Positions 35,601 through 48,600 of a stretch of 64,000 nucleotides of DNA are shown in pieces. The stretch is from positions 16,273,350-16,337,349 of the forward strand of contig CM077832.1 in NCBI GenBank assembly GCA_039720395.1. Direction: 5' to 3'. Numbering within the stretch: the stretch's first letter is position 1; every line of letters begins with the position of its first letter. Made by a program: the position numbers and the translations under genes. The stretch is from Liquidambar formosana (taxonomy: Eukaryota > Streptophyta > Magnoliopsida > Saxifragales > Altingiaceae). The notes under the pieces were generated by a model that saw only the letters and a program-made list of their open reading frames with translations, had not been told where the DNA came from and searched no databases.

Positions 35601-38600
35601 CCATACTTGAAGACACCGTTGATGGGAATGAGATACTATCCATAAGAACGCTAGCCTAAAAGAATTAAACCCTAGTGAAAAGAGATACTCAGAAAAGGGG
35701 TATATATATACCAGAGGAAAATTGAGAGGTTGGGGGGGGGGGGGGGGGTGGTTTGAGAGGTACATAGAGAGGCCAAATCTTGTTATACAGGAAAAAGGCT
35801 GGGGAAGTGGAAGAATATTGAAGAGGAAACATATTGAATTAGCCGATTATTATGACCAAATTAACAATCATAATCATGATTACTGCTCTCCTAGTTGCTA
35901 GCATACAGCCTATGTTACATTTGAAACTTCAAATGTGTGAGGTACTTGTGTTCTACACAAAAAAAGGGTATTGGTTGGGAACTTGGGAAATGTGTCCAAC
36001 ATGTTTACTCTTGATAAGCTGATAAACTAATAGGAATGTCCGACAAAGGAAGATAGGATCACATTACTAAATCACTAGATACTCCTCAGGCTATTTTCTT
36101 AGACTGTCCCTTCAATTACATTAGTAATCCTAAATGAGTGAACTACCCAGGTTTGATAAGATACGTTGCATTGAAGTTTCATAGGCATGAAGAAAATTTG
36201 GACCTTGGATGATTGAGCCCTATCCTTCTGTCCTATGATTTAGTAAAAGACAGGTCCAATACCCAACACACATATCTGACCCATTTAACATATCATACAT
36301 GATACAAGTACACAACTGTCAAAAACATAAAAGAATCTCACTATTAATATATTTTATTCTCATTTTTGTAAATGATAATATCTTAATAATTCAATGACAT
36401 CTGCAGGATGTCTTGGTTTAACCTGTTGGCTTGCATGGCCACTAAACCGTGAACCAGTGTCATTTTCCAGATGAATTCCAATATGTTCTAGCTATGAAAA
36501 CAGTGAAAAAATAACAGAAGAGGGACAGAGAGAAGAAGACCCTTATAGTTCCAATAGTCTCATTTAAGAGTCTCCTCCTAGAAGATAAATCAACTAAATC
36601 TCAACATCACAGAGTGAAAACTCAATACACTACTTTTCATTAAAAAATAAAATAATTGCCTCTGCAATCATTGTATGCAATTGTACATTGAAATCAAGAT
36701 GCATATCCAAGACTAGGTGTCACAATAATCTCAATATAAAATAGAAATTTCCTATGAAAAAAGGACTTATAAACAACAAATAAGTTTCAAACTAAAACCC
36801 AAAAAGTAGCCACCTTCTATTCTTTTGTAATGCGATCTTTTTTTTGGCATGCGGCTGGGGGTGGGGGGGATGGGGAGGGTAATGGAGGGGGTATTAAATC
36901 CTATGATTATATTACCAGTATGTGAAATTATTAACATAGATGATAGACCTAAATATGGAGATCGTTTTTCCTCAGGAGCAACCTGCTAGCTTGCTGATAG
37001 AATCCTAGATGTTTGTACCAAACCAGAGTTCAAATTATGGAGACTGATTGCATCTCCAATTTGAAGGAGTGGAAGTCTCTTTAATTGATCTCAAGTCTAT
37101 TTTAGTTAAGAATCTATTTGCTTGGTTTAATAGTCATACCATTGGGCTGCGTCCCTCTTTCTTACTTTTTGTGGACTTGCTAAAGCTCTAGTTAAAGTTT
37201 TTTTTTTTTTTTTTTTTTGATAACGGGGGAACCATCCCACAGCAGGCCCTTTGGACCCACCCATAGAACCTAAACCTTCAGGGAGACTAGCGTAGCAACC
37301 CACAGCCACGGCCCCCCCACTTAAATCTTGGGTTGTCCTAGTGGGGAATCGAACCCGTGACCATGCGCCTAACCGCACAATCACAAGTTCGCCCTTACCA
37401 ACTGGGCTACCCAAGGGTGGGTTAGTTAAAGTTTTTTGTCAGCTAGTGTTTGTATATGTCTTATGCACATGGGCTATGCCCTTTTGTTTTCAACACAAAT
37501 ATTATCCTCATATAAAAAAATAATAATAATATAATAAAATACAGAACAAGGTATAACAAGAGAAAAAAGAAAAAAAGAAAAAGGGAATTCCAATGCATTA
37601 CTTAATTTAGTATTCATAGTTTTATGATAGCATATTATATTACCAAATAACACCTTTAGGTGACTACTTATTTGCTATTGCTTTAGTTTGGAGCTCCTCT
37701 TAGCTATCACTACCCACCATAAGCATCATGCGGCTGGTAGGCAACTCCTCAACCTTACTGGTTTATATCCTCAACTGGGCATAAAAGTATATTTTTTTTT
37801 CTACAAACTTATGCTGGCCTGCTGGTTACTGCATTCCTCCTCGTGTTTGGTTGTGGGATCAACTCTGTTTTAGTCCTCTATTCACCCCCAACCCCCTGGG
37901 GGGGCACTCTTTGAATCTTTGATGATTCACTACTAATTAAGGGGGATTATTTGTGAAGAAATGTCATTGCAGTGAAATAAATTCTCATTAGAATGATTGG
38001 ATCTGCAGAGGCAAGTCTTCTAAATGATTGCAACCTGTAGGTGGGGCTAAATTTTCTCAAAGAAAGCAAAAGTAACACGAGGCTGCAATCTCCACGATAA
38101 TAAATGGGCCATCACATCCAACAAAAAAACTAGTTTGGCTGTTCTGGACATTAATCTTCTGACTTCTGATTTTCCTTATCATGTACAAGCTAGTGTTTCA
38201 CTGCTTTTACTGCTCAATGGCATGCCATACAATCAGTTTGAGACCACTATTAACTGAAAGGAGATAATCTCTGCTGTTAATTCTAAAATCTGATAACACT
38301 CATTGCGTGGTGAAAGTGTAAGATAACAAGCAGGTGAAAAATAATGTTAGAGCATATGAACAAAGAAGAATATTACACAAAAAAGTGAAGATTTACGTGG
38401 TTCACCCCCAATAGGGCTATGTCCATGGATGTACACGATCAACCACCTTCACTAAATAATGGAGATTACAAGAATATGGGTTTTAGGGAAAAACCCACCA
38501 AAAAGGTATCCAACCTAAAACCTAAATACAACATGGATCTATCACAAAACCCACAAAACAGCTACCGAAGGGTAACCCCAACATTAGATGAGCTCCAAGA

Positions 38601-41600
38601 GTAGCACCAGAGCTTGTTCCAAAATGTGAGAAGGGGGACCCTCTCTTCTTCGAGTACACCCAAATTCCTATCTCTAATTCCTTTTTATAGAGTACTAAAC
38701 CCAATAACTTGTTAAACTAGGATTACTAATCCATTTCCTAAAAGTAAACCCAAAACAAAGTTTTCATAAATATAATTTCTACAAAATAGAAATCCCAAAC
38801 AAGATAGGAATTTCAGACAATTTCCTACAATTTCCATCAGACTCTAACATATATATTGTCCTAGCATCATAAGAAGGAAGCTCCTAGACAATATTATCCT
38901 CCAAGAAACAAAATAAGGCATGGAATCAATTTATCAATTTTTTGTCCATCAAGGAAAAGATGCTCATCATAATCACCAATGTATTAAATGAATCACAATT
39001 GATCGACCAACAGCTTGGTTGATGATAAGGTAATGTAAGGATCAAGTAATACAGAAACATCCAGTTTTTCGTAAGCAAAATACAATATCAGAAAATTTTA
39101 AAATCATCATGAAGTATTGACTTGAAATTAAGAAAAGGGTACTCATAGATTGGTCCAGCTACCGGTGAATAATTACATAACAATACAAATGACTACTAAC
39201 TTCGTAGTAGATGACTACTAACTTAACTAAGAAGGACTACTAATTTGTATTGATATGTTATTATTTGCCCATAGCCGGACCAATTTGTAACTCTCCCAAT
39301 AAGAAATGTTAATTATTTGTCTCTGAAAAGCAGTACCTGAAGCAAGGAGAGATCGGTAGCTAATTGCGATAATATTCCAGCTACAAAAGCATCACCTGCA
39401 CCAGTGGTGTCCACAGCCTCCGCCTTTAAACCCTTAACTCTCCCACTGAATTCCTGTAAAAAATTGGTAATCCATGCAATTTCAGATTCACAATATTTAG
39501 AAGACAATATAATCATTTCCATGAATTGTATGTGAACATTGACCCCACAATTCATAGAATTTCATACACAATGATCACCATGTTAGATCATTTATATATG
39601 ATTTATAGTACATATTCTCAAAATGAATCACCTAGACTCAACAGATTTCCCAGGAGAAAAAAAAGGCTCCATAGAGCCTCCATATTGAAGTAATCATCTC
39701 GAGTGACTTTAAGAAATCACCAATGAATATCTTGAAGGTAGAGAGGGAGTCCTAAAAAATGCAATTTTATGCGGTTTTTGTAAAGTCAAAACTGAGTGTA
39801 TGTTGGCTGTTCCGTATCCAAAAGAGTCGTGTTGTTAGAGTTTACAAGAGTTGAATCCATTCCCGTTTTGAAGATCAAGCTGTGAAAATTAAAACTCTAG
39901 AGTTTTATCGAAGATCATATGAAAGTTTCATCACACATTTGGGAGGTATGTGGCATTAAAATCTAAGCACAATCACATATGACATACATACATGCTTAGA
40001 TTTGTCTTAGGTTCATGCTCATGGCTTTTTTGTTGCACAGGAACATCATTTTATGCATATTAGGAAGCATGGTTGGAACTTGGAAGTGTTTTTCCCATGA
40101 TCCTCATTACAGGACATCATTTTGCATTCTGTTAACCACCCTGAGAAGTTGTTACCAATCATGGTAAGCATCATGGGAAGTTCCCACGATTGTAGGATGC
40201 ATTTTTGGTATCTGGGTTCAACCGTTGGAAAACTGTAGGAAGTCACATGCATTGTTGGAAACATAAGGTACATTCTACCAACAAACGTTGGAAGATCGTT
40301 CGCACAGTTGGAGCCAGAATCGTCATTCAAGCTGCCTTTACATTGGTCAAACCTTCCTTTTTCATTTAGGTTCTTTGGGGACTATTTAAGGGCCTTCCAC
40401 ACAATTTTTATCAGAGATTTTAGAGAGAAAAACCCTAAGAAAAGCTTAGATAAGAAACCCTAGCCTCAATATCCATCGTCAAGCTTTCATGCATTAGATA
40501 TTTAGATCAAATCCTGCTAGGTTTTATTGTTTCTTTAATCCTAGCTGCACTACACGCATTAGATCTAGTGCCACAAACCACACCTTCATACACAATCATC
40601 ATTGTGTGAAGCTGGTGGCTACCGAAGCCGATCAATCGGTGAATGAGTGTGCTTGCTCCTGATGTTGAGCATTTGCTGTGAGAGAGGTCAAATGCGTCAA
40701 AAGCCATGCTTGTTACGGAGATTGATCATTGGTGAAGTCAAGACAACCGTTGGGATTAGATTCATGTGTGATTGGGTCCATAAGGTTTGAGTCAAGTAAT
40801 TTGATTTTCTCTCATAGTGGATTAGTTTAGGTGGACTATTGTCCCGTAGTTTTTCCCTTTTAGGATTACCACGTAAAAATTCTTTGTGTGCTATCCTGTT
40901 CTTGCGTTTACTTCTATTGCGTCTATGCAATTGAATGGTATGCAATAGGGGGTCTTAAAATTGTCTTAAAATTAATTAATTGATTATTTGGTAAAAATTT
41001 TAAGAGACCTATTCAATCTTTGATAAAAGAATACAAAACATGTTGGGAAGCAAATGCCGCATGGCAGTGAGGCAATATCTAGATCTTTCCTCCATTAGTA
41101 TAGGAGTGGTTGAAGATCAAGTTGATGATAGACCTCCATAGACCCAAGTATCTGTGAGTTCAGTTCTCAAGCTAATACATTCCCAATTTTCTTCAAGATT
41201 CAAGCTTTCAACTAAAATTTCAAGGCCTTTCTGCATTAGCATTGTGGAAGTACTTATTTTGCTTTCAGAAGAAAGAAACTGCATTAATTTTTTCTGTCAA
41301 AAGCAAAGAGGCCACTACCTAAACGATTTCTTGTTCTAGGAAGAATAATATTATGCTGGGTCCCATTATAGTTCTCATGAAATTTGTACTTGATCAAAGG
41401 AACAACATTTAAAAAAAAAAAAACATGACAAGTAAAATAACTCCACTTATTTCACACACACACGAGTAGCTCAACTGCACACACATGTGCGCTTGCACAC
41501 ACAGACACACACACATATGTAGGAGAGAGAGGAATAGAGGATGTTGAAAAAATATGATGAACATGACTTCATCTGCCATTTAATAGTAGTTAAATAGAAG

Positions 41601-44600
41601 AGCATATATTGGTGGTCTTACCTTGGTGTAATATCTGCAACCATCTGGGCCCTCAGTTACAAGAAGCAATTTGAGATTTGGATGATATAATTTGCGAACA
41701 ACAGCGTCATCGTATGGATCTTCTCCATTGGTCAGAAAAGAAATCTCTTCTTCACTTATCTGATAATTAATTTAACTGAACTCATCAGCAATGGTATTTC
41801 CATTTCCCTTTTCGCATCACCTAGTCTGAGCCCACAGGTACATATAGTGCACTTAAAAGGATGACTACCTTAATAATATCAGCAATCTCCCATATGCTCA
41901 AGATTCCTTCTCTGGCACTCTCTGCAGATGGCCACAATGGAAGCCTCAGATTGGGATCATAGGACAGAATCACACCAGCTTCCTTTGCAGCTTTTGCTGC
42001 AGCAATGTGGGCGGACTTGCATGGTTCAGTAATTAAACTTATAGAACCATAATGGAAAATTTTTGCCTGCCACAGGATGCAACAAATACTAAATATCTGA
42101 ATTGAATCAAAACTTTTGTAACAACTCAACAATTCAAACTAAGAAATAATCTGCAAATAGTTGAAATACTGAGGATTCATGTAAAAAGGACATGGACATG
42201 GGTGTCTGTGTCCAACAAAGACATGAGGTGCCTAACATAAAAAGCTCAAAAGAAAGCAAACTGCAGCCCTACTGTCAATGACCAAAATGATGTCTAAAAT
42301 GCATTCATGTTGGCGTCTCTGACAAAAACTGTCCTTGTTAAATTAATGAGAATACTTTGTAAAAGAGTTAGTCTAACTGAAACGCAACTTCTAAAACATC
42401 AAACTCACTACCATGCAAACACTCCTGGATCTGTAATTGTCTCCTATAGAAGATAACTGCAGTTTTTGTTCTCTCTTTTTATTTATTATTTATTATTATA
42501 TTGCTTCCTCTTTAAAAAAAAAAAATCATAATTTTTTCTTTTACGTGATTACCACCAATAACAAATCTTGCATACCTTCCTAATTAAATTAAAATCAAGT
42601 TCCGCTTCTTGAAGCAACATATCAGCACTAGGGTTACGGTAAAACATGAACTCACGTTCCCCATCATTCCTCAATGTAACAAATGCCAAAGCAGTTCTGG
42701 CACCAGGATCAAATCGCATCCCTTCATTGTTTACATTATTCTCCTTTAAGATATCAGCAAGCATATATCCAAATTCATCTTCACCAACCTGTGCATGGAG
42801 CATAAAGTATGAAAGATCTGAGGCAATGTACATGATAAATAGATTTTTTATCTATTATAGAAAAAAAAAATGCTTTATAAGCACATAAGAAATAGATTTC
42901 AAAGTCAATTCAACATGGAATGATACAATACATGAGTGATTGTTGACTAATTGACCAGGGAAAAAAAATTAACTAGGTTGAAGGCAATAATAAATATAAC
43001 TAGACCATGTATCACCTAAGTACAAGGTTTTCAACAGTTCCTGGCTCGAAAGAAAGTTTTGGAAAGTGAATTTCTGTTTAACTTCTGCTATAAACAATGA
43101 TCTAGCATTTACTCCGCTTTATAGTGGCAACTGCAGTTTTTTTTTTCTTTTTTTTTAAAGTTAGAATAATGAGTACCATGGGATGGTTTAGAAGGGTGAA
43201 ATGGTGAACCTATTGATACTTGCAATACATTTTTTTCCTATGCTGGTAAGTTAAATAAATTGTGGAAAACTCCATAAACATTGTAAAATGAGACTAAAGC
43301 AAACAAGTATCAAGATAGTTACGGAAAATAATTGTGTAGTAGTACCATATTGAATGATCTTAATCATAAAATCAAACCTAAGCATGCTGAAATGTTAAGG
43401 TGAACTAATTTTTACAGTTGTTTGTACTGCACCAATCAGTCACAAGTTGCATACAGAAATTTACACTAGCTTTTACGATATCTAGATTATGATTATAATT
43501 ATTATCACCATTGTTATTTGTATTATTATTAGTAGTAGTAGTTGCTGTTTCTATTGTTGTTTTTGTTGGAACAATATATTAAATCCATACAAGAAAACTA
43601 GAACACATGGAATATAATAATAATAATAATAATATTATGCGAGTACCTGCAGAAGCCATTGAATTCAATTAACAAACCTCTGCAAAAGAGACACGGTTAG
43701 GAGGCCGGTCTTCCTTTACTTGCTCCTCTTTTCTTTATGCAGCCACTAATGGGACAGGCCACTAAGGTTTTCAACTTATGTAGCGTAGAGGGACCTGACC
43801 TATTTATAAAGAAACCTTATGGAGTCTTTCCCATCATGGACTCCTTGACTTACAAGGAATAGGCTCACATTTTATAATCCCACATCACGGACCAAGGTGC
43901 ACTAGAGCCCAATTACTTTATTGATCACACCATATAATGGGCTATACTGTATATCATTGCAGGCTAGACATTCAACCCGTTTTTCACAATCTAGAAAATC
44001 AATCAATGTAAGCCCACATTATATAACAAGTCTAACATACTCTCACTTGGGCTACATTGATTGTTATTTGACTAATAATAATACATATATATTATTTTGA
44101 AAAAACGACTCTCGGGTTGATTTACTTAAGTGGCCACACGTACATATAGCCTGAATGAAAACACCTTAGGAACATAATCCGGTCCAATAAGAATACCAAC
44201 ACTGAATCATGGAAGCCATTACATCATTTAACGATATAAGACCACTCCACAATCACAAGTGCTAATATCCCTATTGACATGGATTTCAAATGATGAGTAA
44301 ATGTGACATGAAAATAGCACACTAAATGTGATCAAAATTTGTGCTAAGTTCAATATTGGTCCTCTTTATGGTTTCTAATGAAACCTCTTAATGCCTTACA
44401 AGGAAGCCTTTATGCTTTTAACTGAAACTCACATGTCTCCAATGAGACTCGTATGTCTTTACTTTATATCTCGAGATCTTTATTGATATTATACACAACA
44501 ATAAGATATAAGTACATAGCATATATCATATGCTCAAAATGACATTAATTATACTTTATGTGCACAATAATACAATATAAGAAAATTAATGGGTACCCAT

Positions 44601-45622
44601 TATACTTCAAGATAGACGTTTACTATCTTGAATGATTTTCTTCATGATGTGCTCATCCTACCATGAACAAAACTACATGTGCACAAAACATGGCAATAGC
44701 AAATAAACATTATTTCATGAAATAACTTTACAAAACTTAACAGCAAAAAACCTGAAATTTATGGGTTACGTCATCCTGAATGGGTTTATGCATCACATCA
44801 AAAAATTCAGTCATCACATAGTCTTAAACTCCCACTAATCTAGTATATTCAAAATAACCTAATGCGATTATAAAACTTTATAGACTAGACATGTTAGTGG
44901 AGACCAATCGCAATTATTTATAATCAAAGTTATTGTTTGCTTACTTTGATATTTTCTCTGACTACAATGAACATTATATCCATATACTAGCCACACCAAA
45001 ATTTATTGTCTCTTATGCTATATAAAATTATAAACATTTGAGAGCTTGTAGATAAAACAAAACTTAAAAGTCTTTCGCAAAATGCAAGTGTCAAAAAAAA
45101 AAAAAAAAAAAAAAAAACTCTATACATGTTCTCATATTTAGTCTTATAATCATGGTGAAAAAATTCATACGAGTGCCACAGCTCTTTCTTTAACACAACC
45201 CTTTAATCATATTAGTTCCAACGTATACTCAAATATAAGTACAATAATTAATCACATTTTATATATTAAATTCCATCATGAACAAGTAAAATTCATAAGG
45301 CTTTAGTTCATGATAAGTATCTTAATCATCATATTGCTTTTGCTCATTCAAAGTAAACACTGTGAATCTACATGTAAATCTAATACATATGCAAAACCTG
45401 AATGAGTATAATCTCAAGTACTCAATATGCTCCAAAATTGGCAAAAACATAAGATACACTTTTTATAAATTATTTCTAACTTTATTTTCCATTAACTTTA
45501 TATTCAACTTGTCCTCTTAAGATAACAAAATTAATACATGATCTTTTTACCTCGCAAAAATATATTATTAATGTGGAAACTATAAATGTCTTTCAAATAC
45601 AAGACAACTAAAAGAAAATATA

Positions 45623-45656
<34 letters not shown>

Positions 45657-48600
45657 ATATTTTCTCAAGCCTTTTACTTTAAAACTTGAATGACAATATT
45701 GCTCAAGTACAATAAAATCATAAGTAAACTTACTCCCATTAACCTTAATATTCACGCATTGATAAGAATTATTCTTAGTATATTATCACTATATTAATGT
45801 TTACTAAAAACATATAAATTTCTTGAATTCACATTTTATCGCTTTATTCACCTTAAAACAATTTAGTTCAACTATGTATGTGAAGATTTGTACAATAGCA
45901 TACAGATCAATATGTATTAAGATAGACATACTGCTAATAGATGAGGACTTAAAATCAATCCTTAGCTCTTGGAATACAATTACTCATTCACAGTTTATTA
46001 GTGCTAGCTTGAACGTTAAAAGTTTTTAACATTCTCATTCAAATTACTAATATATTCTTTACTCACATAAAATCAAAATCTTCATCTACTTTCATGTAAT
46101 CAATTTTAAAATTTTTCAGTCTTAAATTTCCAAATAGTTGTCAAGATAAATAATTTTGACCATTGAAAACATATTTCAGTAAAGGGTTAAGAGTCAGTGG
46201 ATCAAAGGAAAATTTACAAGACCACTAAAAATAGTAGCTTTCAAGAAAATGTGCCAAATTTAGTTTATAATTGAAACTAATGCAAAATTAGCTTTAAACT
46301 AAAATCACATTCGATATCACAATCATTGAAAACATATTACATCAGTCATGTACTTACGATTGTCTTCAGCCTAATTATAACTTCAGCATTACCAATAATT
46401 ATCAATCTATATAAATTTAATCTTATATTGCATTAATGAATATAAACCTTTTACAATTGGTGATATTTCTCAATAGGCTTACAGTCAGTTCACTAAATAT
46501 AAATTCTCTCTTCTTCTAAATACAATAATAGAATAATATATTGTATCTTATCACTATGATAGTACTTAACATGCTATCATATGAGCATATAGGTGCAATG
46601 ATGCAGTACTCAACTTAAGTGATGAAAATTAGGCAGGAGAGTTTGAAAATGGATAAATTTGCTGGTGAACAAGGAAAGTGATGAAACTATGTCTTGGTCC
46701 ACCTTCAGGTGGATAAAAACCCAGGTATTCAGTTTGTCAACTCGCTTTCCTGAGTGTCAACACAGGTTGAAACAGATATATATTGTTGTAGTTGATCAGA
46801 ATACTAAAATGCTAAAATGAAGCATTGGAGGACGGTCACTGGGGTGGCATTAATTATAAATATAGAAAATGTATACACATATAGTGACATAGTTAAGAAG
46901 AAGGTCCTGCTCCCATTCGAAAAAAGGAACATATGTTAAGCTTATAGAAAATGTACACAGACACACAAACATATATATCTATATATATATATATATGAAC
47001 AAACAAGAAGGAACAATTGTTCTAAAGAAAATGGATGAAAAGACTAAAAGTCAACATGGCTACTCCATGGAAGCCTTGTTTTGACCTTTCTATAAATAAT
47101 CACTTGAATGAGAATTGTTAATTGCTGCTCTCTGGGAAGATGCCATAGGTTCTGGTAGTGGAGTCTCTTGGATGTCATTCCAGAGATCTATCATCAATAG
47201 GCGGGGGAAAGGGTAACATAGGGGGGATGGGATCTCTAATGAATCCAATGTAACCAAAAGAAGAAGAAAAAATGCTGCTCTCTTGCACCTTTATAAACCA
47301 TGAGCAATAAGCAAATCAAATTAATATACATATCTAAAATGATACCTTCCCAATAAAAGCTGATGAGCCACCAAGACGAGCTATTCCCACAGCAACATTA
47401 GCAGGTGCACCTCCTGGAGCCTTTTTAAATGCAGGTGCTTCAGCCAATGCAAGCCCACTAATAGTTGGGACAAAATCTATTAGCATTTCCCCAAAGCAAA
47501 CAACGAGCGAGGATTCCTCTGTTTCAGGCGACCCATTATCACCTGGAAATGCCTTTCCTAAACAAAGGAAAGTTGACAATGGAAAAATTCAATAGTAGAA
47601 GCTAAAACAAATTGTGTTGGATCATTAATACAAAATAGTAACTACAACTATAATTCCATAGAAATGCAAAGTCCATACATTGAACTTCAGAACCCAAAAA
47701 TAAAATGAAAAAAAATAAAAATAAAAGAATTATGGAAGTGAGTTCAAATCATCAGGCTGAGTTTGGGTTGGCCTCAACCCAACCCACTCAAGTTGCAGAC
47801 TTGCAGGTCATCTTCTTTAGAGATTTCTAAAGGGGTTTTTTGGTACAAGTATTTTGTAAGAATGCACTAATATATATTTTGATTTGCTTTTGATTTGCTA
47901 ATGATTTACTAAATAATTGGCAATAATATTGATAAATGTATCAATCATAGTTATCAGATCTGGACTGGACATCAACCCAGGAAGGAGAGTGGGTCACTAG
48001 GTCACCGGTTCAATATTTGTCTGTAATTTATAAGGTATATACATTAAAAACCCTTTAATTATTATATGTTTTACATTCTGACAACAAAACATTGAGTGAC
48101 TTAGTGGTAAAGTTGCCTAACATAAGTACTTATGTGTAGAGCTTATGTTTGAGTCCTCGCCCCTGACATAATAGATGCATTTTTTAAAAGATACTCTCCA
48201 TTACTCCATGTACAGAACCAGTCTGGTTATCAATGGTTCAAGCAAATATACACCGGTTTAAGGATTCAAGACCAGTTCACTCAGATTTAGTTGCAAAAAC
48301 GATTTGATTGTAAACCCAAACTGGACAAGGGCCTGGTTCACCTGTCCACCGATCAGACCGACTAGTCCAGTCCAGTTCTGATAACTATGGTATCAATTTG
48401 TTGATAAGCACTTTGATAGTATTATCTACATATCAAGAATATTGAGTTCAAATTGATGGATATTTTGATATGTGCCTATATATTTGGTATTTTGACATCA
48501 CTGTTCACACATCTATATGTAGAACACACCTCTTGAAATGTCCCACATGCCACAGTTTTGTAAATTATATATATATATATAATTAGTGTTTTTATTTTAC

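Noticed and set aside
37127..37414. 95-codon minus frame
   Set aside because: Translation of the tRNA-derived SINE body.
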